Assembly (NCBI GenBank): GCA_963826475.1 | Contig: CAWGXC010000002.1 | Coordinates: forward strand, 62,001 to 126,000 | DNA: 64,000 bases | Origin: RHKX01 sp963826475 | GTDB lineage: Bacteria; Actinomycetota; Thermoleophilia; Solirubrobacterales; 70-9 | Direction: 5' to 3' | The notes under the pieces: generated by a model | Database searches by the model: none | What the model was told of the DNA's origin: nothing | Seen by the model: only the letters and a program-made list of their open reading frames with translations | Made by a program: the position numbers and the translations under genes | In this document: piece by piece, positions 1 to 7,633 of the stretch | Layout: every line of letters begins with the position of its first letter | How positions within the stretch are numbered: the first letter of the stretch is position 1

Positions 1-728
1 AGTCGATCAGGGCCGGAACAGACTCCAGGGGCCTGCGCAGGTCGAAGTACGCGATGCTCTGGCAAGTGACGCGCAGAGGCAGCCGCGGCCCGTCGCTCGC
101 AAGCAAACCGGGGGTCCAGCCGCCGGCGGCGATGATCACGGCCCCGACCTCCCACTCGGCCGAATCGCTCACCACCTCAACGGCGTCGCCGACGTTGGTG
201 ATGGTGAGCACCCGTTCGTGCTCGTGCATGCTGACGCCCTCGGCGCGCGCGAGCGCGTACAGCGCCGTATGCGCCTCGGAAGCGAGGATCACACCCGCAT
301 CCGGCTGAAAGAGAACCGGGCGATCGCCGCCGAGATCCAACTCGAAGCGGCGCCGGACCTCGGCGGGGTCGAGCAACTCGCTCTCGATTCCGGCAGCGGC
401 GAGCGCCGATCGACCGTCCGTTGCGGTGGAGCCCACGCTGAGGGCCCCGCTCGGCCGAAGCAGCTCGACGCCGCAGTCATCCTCCGCTCTGCGCCAGGCA
501 TCGAGGGCTGACTGGAACCTGGAAAGGTAGCCCGCAGCCGGAACCGGGGCGGGGCAGTAGATGCGGGCCTCGCCCTTGCTGGAGCCGATCGGCCTGCGGA
601 TCTCGGAGCGCTCGACCAGAGCGGTCTCGAGGCCCCGCCGCGCGAGCTCCCCCGCCGCCGCGAGTCCCACGATGCCGCCCCCGATGACGAGGGCCTCCGC
701 TTGACGTGCTTTGGAGGGCTGCTGCCAT
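1..728 (-). CDS. FAD-dependent amine/sarcosine oxidase-like oxidoreductase (C-terminus cut by window edge)
   Basis: Reading leftward, the protein opens with a Rossmann FAD-binding stretch (LVIGGGIVGLAAAGELARR) about 10-15 codons in. It continues with GSSKGEARIY, matching the GSSHGxSRIxR motif of monomeric sarcosine oxidase / N-methyltryptophan oxidase (DAO superfamily), and later ends a strand with VIIAAGGWTPGLL. The family oxidises secondary amines with FAD and oxygen. The coding frame has no ATG, GTG or TTG between the operator at 735-755 and the GGG motif. The only ATG (728) is in another frame, so the start is unresolved or damaged. It is divergent from the TetR gene and close to a polyamine-type binding protein, which suggests an amine-utilisation role. 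Family call is firm; exact substrate unknown. Confidence 0.8.
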
Positions 729-734
729 AGCGGA

Positions 735-755
735 ACGATCGTACTGTACGATCGT
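735..755. promoter_or_regulatory. Probable TetR operator (perfect 10-1-10 palindrome)
   Basis: Two perfect 10-base arms, ACGATCGTAC and GTACGATCGT, flank a single central T. The palindrome ends 4 nt before the TetR start codon (760) and sits between the two divergent genes. Symmetry, length and position are what is expected of a TetR-family autoregulatory operator that also controls the divergent oxidoreductase. The assignment to this regulator is inference. Confidence 0.8.
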
Positions 756-759
756 ACTG

Positions 760-1422
760 ATGCTGGTCGAAGCCGTCGCGGATGCAAGGCCCTCCAGTGG
801 CGTTCGCCCGCGCGGCAATGCCCGGCGCGAGCTGTTGATGCAGACCACGCTGGCGTTGATCGCCGAGCGGGGAATCGACGCGGTCAACCACCGCTCGGTC
901 GCCGAGGCCGCGGACCTGCCGCTCGGCTCGACCACCTACTGGTTCGACTCTCGCCAGGACATGCTCAGCGCCTCCCTGAGGCACTTCGCAGAGCTCGAGC
1001 TGAGCAGGCTGAACGAACGCCTCGTCAGCGTGCGCCGTGGTGTGAAGTCGACCAAGCGCCTGGTCGATGCCTTCACCGAGCTGATGATCCCTCAGCTCGG
1101 CCCCGAACGGGCCGATGCGGCGGCTCTCTACGCCCTGCTGACCGAAGCCCCCCGACACCCCGAGCTCGAAGGCGTGTGCCGCGCCTGGACCGGCGCTTGG
1201 ACGAAGGCGCTCAGCGAGCTCTTCACCGAGCTCGGCGCTCCGGACCCGGCTCTCGAGGCGCGGATGTTCCTCGCGATGCTCGACGGGCTGCTCCTCAACC
1301 AGCTCGCCGCTCCGGAGCAGGACGTCGAGCGGAAGCTGATCCGCCCGGCGCTGCGCACCTGGTTCGAACGCCTTTCTCGCGAGCGCGAACACCGAGATCC
1401 AACCAGGAGGAGCACCAAGTGA
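760..1422 (+). CDS. TetR/AcrR family transcriptional regulator
   Basis: 220-residue one-component repressor. The N-terminal helix-turn-helix region is visible around residues 20-65 (RRELLMQTTLALIAERG, then VNHRSVAEAADLPLGSTTYW). The remainder is the usual all-helical ligand-binding domain. An upstream in-frame ATG at 706 would put the palindrome inside the coding region, so ATG 760 is preferred. The stop codon overlaps the GTG start of the next gene (GTGA), so the two are translationally coupled. The likely ligand is an amine or polyamine, judged only from the neighbours. Confidence 0.9.
   Translation: MLVEAVADARPSSGVRPRGNARRELLMQTTLALIAERGIDAVNHRSVAEAADLPLGSTTYWFDSRQDMLSASLRHFAELELSRLNERLVSVRRGVKSTKRLVDAFTELMIPQLGPERADAAALYALLTEAPRHPELEGVCRAWTGAWTKALSELFTELGAPDPALEARMFLAMLDGLLLNQLAAPEQDVERKLIRPALRTWFERLSREREHRDPTRRSTK
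1405..1410 (+). promoter_or_regulatory. Ribosome binding site deciding a GTG start
   Basis: A perfect AGGAGG, 8 nt before GTG 1419 and inside the end of the TetR gene. It fixes the start of the binding lipoprotein at a GTG that overlaps the TetR stop codon. Confidence 0.85.
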
Positions 1423-2576
1423 TACGAGCCGAACGTTCAAGGGGAGTCACGGGCCGGGTCATGCTCGCCCTGATCGGGGCGCTGCTGGCCCTCGGGCTCG
1501 GCGCCTGCGGCGGTGGGATCAACGACAGCTCACACAACGAGGTCACGGTCGCCAAGGCTGATGGGAAGGCGGGGGGAGATCTGACGATCTCCAACTGGTC
1601 GTACTACATCGACAAGCACACGATCCCGGACTTCGAACGACGAACCGGCGTCTCCGTGAAGTACGTCGAGGACATCAACTCCTACGACGAGTTCTTCGGC
1701 AAGATGCAGCCACTCCTGGCCGACGGGCAGTCGGGCGGACGCTCGCTGATGGTCGCCAGCGACTGGCTCGCGAAGAAGATGTACGACCTCGGCTATATCC
1801 AGAAGCTCGACAAGGATGCGCTCGCCCCCGCCTTCTCGAATCTGAGCCCGGACATCAAGGCGCCGGCCTCCGATCCCAACTGGGACTTCTCGATCCCGTG
1901 GCAGGGTGGGATGACGGGCTTGATCGTCAACCAGGACCGGGCGCCCGAGATCACCTCCGTCAATGACCTCTTCGACCCTAAGTACAAGGGCAGGGTGATG
2001 ATGGTCAACGAGCTTCGCGAGACTCCCGCGCTGGTCATGAAGGCCGACGGAGTCAACCCCGAGGACGCCACCACCCAAGACTGGCTGGACGCCATCGAGA
2101 AGATCCGCAAGGCCGTCGCCGACGGTCAGATCCGCAAGCTGTCGGGTGGCGACTACGCCGGGGAACTCGCAAACGGTGACGCGGTCGCCGTGATCGGGTG
2201 GGCGGCCGATGCGATCCAGTTGCAGGCGGACGATCCCTCACTCCAGTGGGTGATGCCCGATGAGGGATGCATGACCTGGTGGGACGAGTGGGTCGTTCCG
2301 GCGGGAGCTCCGAACCCCACCGCCGCATATGAGTGGATCAACTACACCTACGAGCCCAAGAATCAGGCCCAGATCGTCGGCTGGACGAGCGCCACGACGC
2401 CTGGCTCAGGCGTCAAGGAGATCTTCGCGAAGACGGATCCGGCGGCAGCCCGCAACCCGCTGATCTTCCCGACGAAGGAGTACACGGCCGATTGCTCGTC
2501 CGTCGTCGATCCACCTGGCGACTCCACGGCGCAGCGAGAGGTCGAGGATGCCTGGAATCAGGCGCTGACGGGCTAG
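1419..2576 (+). CDS. Spermidine/putrescine-type ABC substrate-binding lipoprotein (PotD-like)
   Basis: 385-residue extracytoplasmic solute-binding protein. The start gives a signal peptide with a lipobox (LGLGAC, Cys near residue 33), so it should be lipid-anchored outside the membrane. The body has PotD-family features: LTISNWSYYIDKHTIPDFER, VKYVEDINSYDEFFGK, a IPWQGGMTGLIVN hinge stretch and a WWDEWVVPAGAPN segment. PotD proteins deliver polyamines to PotABC. No permease or ATPase gene follows, so the transporter partner must lie elsewhere or be lost. Cotranscription with tetR is strongly suggested by the GTGA overlap. Confidence 0.88.
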   Translation: MIRAERSRGVTGRVMLALIGALLALGLGACGGGINDSSHNEVTVAKADGKAGGDLTISNWSYYIDKHTIPDFERRTGVSVKYVEDINSYDEFFGKMQPLLADGQSGGRSLMVASDWLAKKMYDLGYIQKLDKDALAPAFSNLSPDIKAPASDPNWDFSIPWQGGMTGLIVNQDRAPEITSVNDLFDPKYKGRVMMVNELRETPALVMKADGVNPEDATTQDWLDAIEKIRKAVADGQIRKLSGGDYAGELANGDAVAVIGWAADAIQLQADDPSLQWVMPDEGCMTWWDEWVVPAGAPNPTAAYEWINYTYEPKNQAQIVGWTSATTPGSGVKEIFAKTDPAAARNPLIFPTKEYTADCSSVVDPPGDSTAQREVEDAWNQALTG

Positions 2577-2638
2577 GCGGAATCAACGCCGTGCGTCCGA
2601 CGGCTGACGGAGGACGCCGCGATCGGTGCCGGTTCCTT

Positions 2639-2644
2639 TAGAGT
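2639..2644 (+). promoter_or_regulatory. -10 element of a probable leaderless transcript
   Basis: TAGAGT lies 8 nt before ATG 2653, and there is no Shine-Dalgarno sequence between them. This supports the ATG at 2653 over the upstream GTG at 2626, which would include the hexamer in the coding region. Confidence 0.55.
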
Positions 2645-2652
2645 CGAGCGCG

Positions 2653-4695
2653 ATGCGGGAAGGAGTTCTGAGGGCCGCGGGGATGGCACTGGGGTGCATC
2701 GCGGCGCTCGCCGTGACCGCGGCTCCAGCGCAGGCGCGGGATGGGGCGGTCACCTCCTTCGACGGCACGAAGATCGCCTACCACTTCTATCCGCAGCCCG
2801 GCCTCGCGTCCGGCCAGCGGGCGCCGACGCTGATGAACGGCCCCGGCTACAGCTCCGGGGGCGCCTCTGAGAACGACGGCACGGTTCAGGCGGCCGAGGA
2901 GCACGGCTACAACGTGCTCACCTGGGACCCGCGCGGATTCGGTCAGTCGGGTGGACAGGTCGAGGTCGACTCGCCGAAGTTCGAGGGGCGTGATGCCCAG
3001 GCTCTGATCGACATGCTCGCCAAGCAACCGGAGGTGCAGCTCGACAAGCCCGGCGACCCCCGCCTCGGGATGATCGGCGTCAGCTACGGGGGCGGCATCC
3101 AGCTCGTCACCGCGGCGATCGACCCGCGGGTCGACGCGATCACGCCGCAGATCAGCTGGAACTCCCTGATCACCAGCCTCGACAAGGACAACACGGCCAA
3201 GGGTGGGTGGGGCTCGATCCTGGTCGGGGCCGGAACGCAGGGTTCAACCGTCGGCGTCGGCAACGACCCAGCGGCCTTCGGCCCGGTCGGGCGGCAGGCC
3301 CCGGAGACCCAGCAGGCGTTCACGAACGGCCTGGCGACCGGCAAGTTCAGCGCCGAGGACCGGGCCTTCTTCCGAGCCCGCGGCCCGGACTCCCTGCTCG
3401 CGCAGATCCACGTGCCGACCCTGTTGATGCAGGCGACCGACGACACGCTCTTCACCCTGCACGAGTCGATCGAGAACTACAAGGCGTTGAAGGCGAACGG
3501 AATACCGGTGCAGATGCTGTGGTTCTGCGGCGGGCTGACCGGAGGGCCCACCGCTCACGGCGTCTGCAACACGCCGGTTGGTCCCGACCCCGCGATCGAC
3601 GTCAACTACGCGCTGCGCTGGCTCGACCACTACGTCAAGGGCGCGGGAGGGTCGGTCGGGCCGAAGTTCTCGTGGATCTCCGACGCAGGCGTGCTGCGCA
3701 GCGCCCCCGACTACCCGGTCAAGCAAGGCGCCGCGGTCACGGCGAGCGGCTCGGGCACGCTCGCGATGGCGACCGGTGACACCTCGGGCGCGCTGATCGA
3801 GGCTCAGCCCGCAGCCAACGCGCTCGACGTCGACATCCCGGCGCCGGCGACCGGGACGCTGATGCTCGGCGAGCCCACCTTGAAGCTGACCTACTCGGGG
3901 ACCGCGGCTGATGGCGACGGGCGCGCCTACGCGCAGATCGTCGACAACGCCTCCAACCTCGTTCTCGGTAATCAGGTGACCCCGATCCCGCTGACGCTCG
4001 ACGGCGCCACCCACACGGCGACGGTCCCGCTCGAGGCCATCGCCGCCGACGTCACCGCTGGCAAGAGCTACAAGCTGCAGATCATCGCCGGCACCAGCGT
4101 CTACTTCGCCGCGCGCCAGCCGGCCGCCGTCGACTTCACCGCGATCGAGCTGGCGATTCCGACGGTCGCCGCCGACGCCGCTCGGCCCGCCTCGCCACCG
4201 AAGGCGGTTTCGTGCCCGGCTGCCACGGGCCGCCTGTCGAAGCGCTCGCTCGGCCCTGCCAGGCTCGGGGTGAAGCGCAAGCGCGTCCGTCACGCCCTCC
4301 GCGGCAGCCCCCGTCAAGGACGCCACCACGTCGACACCTTCTGCCTGACCCCGAACGAGATCCGGGTCGGGTTTGCGCGCTCGAAGGTGCTCAAGCACTC
4401 TCCACGCTCGGTGAAGCGGCATCTGCGCGGCCGGTCGGTGCTCGTCCTCAGCTCCAACGGCCGCTACGAGCTGCGAGGGGTACACCCGGGGACGAGCCTC
4501 AAGTCGGCGAAGCGCAAGCTGCATCTGAAGCGCGCGATCCGGATCGGCGAGGACCGCTGGTTCTTCGCCCGCCACGGAAAGTCGAACGCCGTGGTCCGGG
4601 TCCGCGGCGAGGTCGTCGCCGAGGTCGGCATCGCCAACCGGAAGCTGACGAGCCGAGCTCGGCAGCAGCGCCGCTTTCTCAGGGCCTTCTTCTAG
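2653..4695 (+). CDS. Secreted S15/CocE-like alpha/beta hydrolase with basic C-terminal extension
   Basis: 680 residues with a Sec signal peptide (cleavage near AQA-RD, residue 29). The alpha/beta hydrolase core shows MNGPGYSSGG, the conserved WDPRGFGQSGG and the nucleophile elbow GVSYGGG (Ser about 144), as in X-Pro dipeptidyl-peptidase S15 / CocE acylases. A beta-rich C-terminal domain follows (about 370-510). The last 150 residues are rich in Lys/Arg and carry two Cys; I do not recognise that domain. Substrate (peptide, ester or amide) cannot be told from sequence. It has its own promoter, so it is probably not part of the amine operon. Confidence 0.85.
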   Translation: MREGVLRAAGMALGCIAALAVTAAPAQARDGAVTSFDGTKIAYHFYPQPGLASGQRAPTLMNGPGYSSGGASENDGTVQAAEEHGYNVLTWDPRGFGQSGGQVEVDSPKFEGRDAQALIDMLAKQPEVQLDKPGDPRLGMIGVSYGGGIQLVTAAIDPRVDAITPQISWNSLITSLDKDNTAKGGWGSILVGAGTQGSTVGVGNDPAAFGPVGRQAPETQQAFTNGLATGKFSAEDRAFFRARGPDSLLAQIHVPTLLMQATDDTLFTLHESIENYKALKANGIPVQMLWFCGGLTGGPTAHGVCNTPVGPDPAIDVNYALRWLDHYVKGAGGSVGPKFSWISDAGVLRSAPDYPVKQGAAVTASGSGTLAMATGDTSGALIEAQPAANALDVDIPAPATGTLMLGEPTLKLTYSGTAADGDGRAYAQIVDNASNLVLGNQVTPIPLTLDGATHTATVPLEAIAADVTAGKSYKLQIIAGTSVYFAARQPAAVDFTAIELAIPTVAADAARPASPPKAVSCPAATGRLSKRSLGPARLGVKRKRVRHALRGSPRQGRHHVDTFCLTPNEIRVGFARSKVLKHSPRSVKRHLRGRSVLVLSSNGRYELRGVHPGTSLKSAKRKLHLKRAIRIGEDRWFFARHGKSNAVVRVRGEVVAEVGIANRKLTSRARQQRRFLRAFF

Positions 4696-4733
4696 TCGGC
4701 GTCACGGCCGTCACGCTGTAATCGGCGTTCGGC

Positions 4734-4757
4734 TAGGGTTATATGCATCGTGCATAT
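4734..4757 (+). promoter_or_regulatory. -10 element and start-codon-overlapping palindrome
   Basis: TAGGGT (4734-4739) is followed by a perfect inverted repeat, ATATGCA-TCG-TGCATAT (4741-4757), which runs into the ATG at 4756-4758. It is unusually AT-rich for the region. A regulator bound there would cover the transcription start and the start codon of the lipoprotein gene. Operator function is inferred. Confidence 0.5.
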
Positions 4758-5778
4758 GACACGCTCCGAGTCGGTCGTTCCCGTGGCCTCGCTGAGGCGT
4801 CTCTTCGCCCTCGCGCTGATCGCCGCCGGTGCGCTGGCAGGTTGCGGAAGCGATGAGCCGACCCCGATCACGAGGTTCGAATCAGCGCTGGCCTCGATCG
4901 GAGGTGGTGGGGCGGTCGCCGGCGCCGGCTACGGCTACGTGGACGTCGGGGCGATCAGCGGAGCACCCAGCAGTCGATCAACGCTCTCGTGGGCTGCCGA
5001 TGCGCTCGGCCCGGGGGCCTCTGACCTGCTCACCCATGACCGGGCGGTGCGCGGCACGGGCGTCGACGCCTCCTCGGCTGACCGGATCGTCTCGATCGCC
5101 GGCTCCTACGCGATCGGGGCGCGCCTCGACGGGATCGACACGGGCCGCGTGGCGGCGGCGCTGCAGCGCCTCGGTGCGGCCAGGCGGGACCGCGGCGATT
5201 GGGCGGCCTACGATCTTGGCGCGGAGCGCCAGACGCCGATCGGCACCCCGCTGGAGCCGCTCGGAGTGCTGGCGTCGCGAAGCGCGACCTCAGCTGATGC
5301 GCTCGCTCTCGCTCGCTCCGACCTCGGCCTCGACGATCTGATCGGGAAGGGGTCGCCGGTAACGGACAGCCCCGCGATCCTCGCCGCAACGGGCTGTCTC
5401 GGAGATGTCCTCGCCGCGCGGATCCAGCTGGACAACTTCACCTACCTGCCGGGCATCGGACCGGACATGAACGCCGTCGGCGTGACCCCCGGGGAGGACG
5501 GGGCGAGGCGCGAGATCCTCTGCGCGATCGATCCCGACCCGGCTGAGATCGACCGGACCGCGACGGCGTTGCGCAGAGCGCTCCCGGGACCGGGGGCGCG
5601 GGACGTCGCGCGCGCGACCGTCGAGGTGGAGGATTCGCACGGCCAGCACGTCGCTCGCGCCGTGCTCGAGCTCACTCCGGCGGCTGAGCCCGGCTTCCTG
5701 TTCAGGGCGCTGACCACAAATGACCTGCTGGCCCTCGAGGGGCTGCGGAGCCTGGACCTCGATCCCGGCGGGGGTTAG
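4756..5778 (+). CDS. Lipoprotein of unknown function
   Basis: 340 residues with a lipoprotein signal (LALIAAGALAGC; Cys near residue 32) and no family I recognise. The mature part is Ala/Gly/Asp-rich with a repeated aliphatic pattern (SFxSALASIGGGGAVAGAGYGYVD-like opening; LARSDLGLDDLI), and two Cys in the second half. GTG 4750 is an alternative start in frame. The gene ends 26 nt from the convergent exporter genes, so it is a single-gene unit. Anchoring to the outer face of the membrane is the only role the sequence supports. Confidence 0.75.
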   Translation: MTRSESVVPVASLRRLFALALIAAGALAGCGSDEPTPITRFESALASIGGGGAVAGAGYGYVDVGAISGAPSSRSTLSWAADALGPGASDLLTHDRAVRGTGVDASSADRIVSIAGSYAIGARLDGIDTGRVAAALQRLGAARRDRGDWAAYDLGAERQTPIGTPLEPLGVLASRSATSADALALARSDLGLDDLIGKGSPVTDSPAILAATGCLGDVLAARIQLDNFTYLPGIGPDMNAVGVTPGEDGARREILCAIDPDPAEIDRTATALRRALPGPGARDVARATVEVEDSHGQHVARAVLELTPAAEPGFLFRALTTNDLLALEGLRSLDLDPGGG

Positions 5779-5804
5779 CCGCGGCGGCTGCTGCGCCCCG
5801 AACC

Positions 5805-6569
5805 TCAGCCGGCCGCGGCCCGCCGATATTTGGCGACGGCGATCGGAGCGAAGATCGCAATCAGGACGAACGACCAGACGACGGCCCCCCACACGCTGTT
5901 GCCGGCCGGAGTTCCCAGCCACAGCGATCTCATGGCATCAACCACGATGGTGATCGGGTTGACCTGTGCGAACGCGTTCAGGGCGCTCGGGAGCGAGTCG
6001 ACCGGCACGAATGCCGAGGAGATGAACGTGATCGGAAAGATCAGCGTGAAGCCGATCCCGTTTGCGGCCTCCGGCGAGGAAACGGACATGCCGATCACCG
6101 CGAAGATCCACGAGAACGCGTAGCCGAACAGGAGCAGCAGGCCGATGCCGCCGATGATCTGAGGCAAGCTCGTCTCGAAGCTGAAGCCGATGATCAGGCC
6201 CGTGACGAGCAGCACGATCACTGAGATCGCATTGGTGACCACGTCGGCGAGCGTGCGGCCGGCGAGCACGGATGCTCGCGAGGTCGGCAGCGAGCGGAAC
6301 CGGTCGATCAGTCCCTTGTTGAGGTCCTCGGAAAGTCCGAGCGCTGTCACGAAGCCGCCGAAGGCGGTGTTCTGGACGATGATCCCGGGGATCAGGAAGT
6401 CGATGTAGTCGAATCCCGGCGTCACGATCGCGCCGCCGAAGACATAGGCGAAGAGCAGAACGAACATGACCGGTTGGATCGTGAACCCGATCGCCAGATC
6501 GGGCTGGCGAGGCAGCCGGATGAGGTTGCGCTCGGCCAGCACCAACGTGTCGCTGATGAACCGCCTCAT
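5805..6569 (-). CDS. ABC-2 type exporter permease (DrrB-like)
   Basis: 254-residue membrane protein with six predicted helices and the ABC-2 pattern. An N-terminal LAERNLIRLPRQPDLAIGF precedes helix 1, a PGIIVQN motif follows helix 2, and FISSAFVPVDSLP precedes the final helices. It pairs with the ATPase encoded immediately upstream, whose stop codon overlaps its start by 4 nt. The family (daunorubicin/antibiotic exporters, DrrAB) pumps drugs or lipids outward. The actual substrate cannot be read from sequence. Confidence 0.9.
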   Translation of the reverse strand: MRRFISDTLVLAERNLIRLPRQPDLAIGFTIQPVMFVLLFAYVFGGAIVTPGFDYIDFLIPGIIVQNTAFGGFVTALGLSEDLNKGLIDRFRSLPTSRASVLAGRTLADVVTNAISVIVLLVTGLIIGFSFETSLPQIIGGIGLLLLFGYAFSWIFAVIGMSVSSPEAANGIGFTLIFPITFISSAFVPVDSLPSALNAFAQVNPITIVVDAMRSLWLGTPAGNSVWGAVVWSFVLIAIFAPIAVAKYRRAAAG

Positions 6570-7570
6570 CCACCAGCCCCCTCGGGCTCGGCCCCGTTCG
6601 GCTCCTCCTCGCCGGGAGCGATCTCGCGCCCGGTCAGGGCCAGGAAGACGTCCTCGAGGGTGGGTTCCCGAGCTGCCACGTCGTCGGCGTTGACGCCCGC
6701 ATCGTCGAGCCGCCGCACGGCCGCCATGATCGTGCCCCTTTCGCGTCCGACCCTGACCCGGACTCGCGAGCCGTCGACCTCCGGCTCCTCCTCAGACATC
6801 GGCGCCAGCGCCCCTGCGGCGGCGTTCGGATCGGAGCCGTCGGAGACGTGGACCTCGAGCCGCAGCCCGCCCACCTGGTCCTTGAGCTCAGTGGCGGTCC
6901 CCTCAGCGATCACCTTGCCGGTATCGATGACGACGATCTCGTCGGCCAGGCGATCCGCCTCATCGAGGTACTGGGTGGTCAGCAGCACCGTCGTTCCCTC
7001 CGCGACGAGGTCCTCGATCGTCTCCCAGAGGTCAATGCGACTGCGCGGATCCAGCCCAGTGGTGGGCTCGTCGAGAAACAGGACCGGCGGATTGGCCACC
7101 AGGGCCGCTCCCAGATCGAGCCGGCGACGCATCCCACCGGAATATGTCTTGACGGTCCGAGCGCCGGCATCGGTGAGCCCGAAGCGCTCGAGCAGTTCGA
7201 GGGCGCGCTTCTTCGCGACCGTTCGACGCTCGCCGTAGAGGCGTCCGACCATGGTCAGGTTCTCGATCCCCGTCAGGTTTTCGTCGACCGCCGCGTTCTG
7301 GCCGGCGAGGCCGATCTGCGAGCGCAGGGAGGCGGCATCGTCGACCACGTCGAGGCCCGCTACGCGGGCGCTGCCGCCATCCGGCTTGAGCAGGGTCGTG
7401 AGGATCCGCACCGCGGTCGTCTTCCCTGCCCCGTTGGGACCAAGGACACCGAGCACGGAGCCCTGCGCAGCCTCGAGGTCGATTCCGTCGAGCGCGGTCA
7501 CGTTCCCGAAGGACTTCTTCAGGCCCTCCACGAGGATCGCGGCCTCACCGCTTTTGCTCGGGTCATACAT
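6566..7570 (-). CDS. ABC exporter ATP-binding protein (DrrA-like)
   Basis: 334 residues with a full nucleotide-binding domain: Walker A GPNGAGKT (about residue 45), ABC signature YSGGMRRRLDLG, Walker B VLFLDEPTTG, and switch region TTQYLDEADRLAD. The roughly 90-residue C-terminal extension, ending PTLEDVFLALTGRE, is the DrrA-type regulatory tail. It forms an operon with the permease (4-nt overlap). A -10-like TATCTT lies at 7588-7583, 12 nt before the ATG. Confidence 0.92.
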   Translation of the reverse strand: MYDPSKSGEAAILVEGLKKSFGNVTALDGIDLEAAQGSVLGVLGPNGAGKTTAVRILTTLLKPDGGSARVAGLDVVDDAASLRSQIGLAGQNAAVDENLTGIENLTMVGRLYGERRTVAKKRALELLERFGLTDAGARTVKTYSGGMRRRLDLGAALVANPPVLFLDEPTTGLDPRSRIDLWETIEDLVAEGTTVLLTTQYLDEADRLADEIVVIDTGKVIAEGTATELKDQVGGLRLEVHVSDGSDPNAAAGALAPMSEEEPEVDGSRVRVRVGRERGTIMAAVRRLDDAGVNADDVAAREPTLEDVFLALTGREIAPGEEEPNGAEPEGAGG

Positions 7571-7620
7571 TCGGGGTCCTGCAAGATAGGCGATGCATTC
7601 CGGCCCGCAACGCCTACCCG

Positions 7621-7626
7621 TAGGGT
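7621..7626 (+). promoter_or_regulatory. -10 element of the amidase gene
   Basis: TAGGGT ends 7 nt before ATG 7634, with no ribosome binding site between. It fits a leaderless transcript and fixes the start. Confidence 0.6.
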
Positions 7627-7633
7627 TCGGCCG

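Noticed and set aside
289..1440. Long minus-strand open frame across the tetR region
   Set aside because: It is an antisense shadow of tetR and of the oxidoreductase in the wrong frame; low-complexity Arg/Gly composition and no domain.
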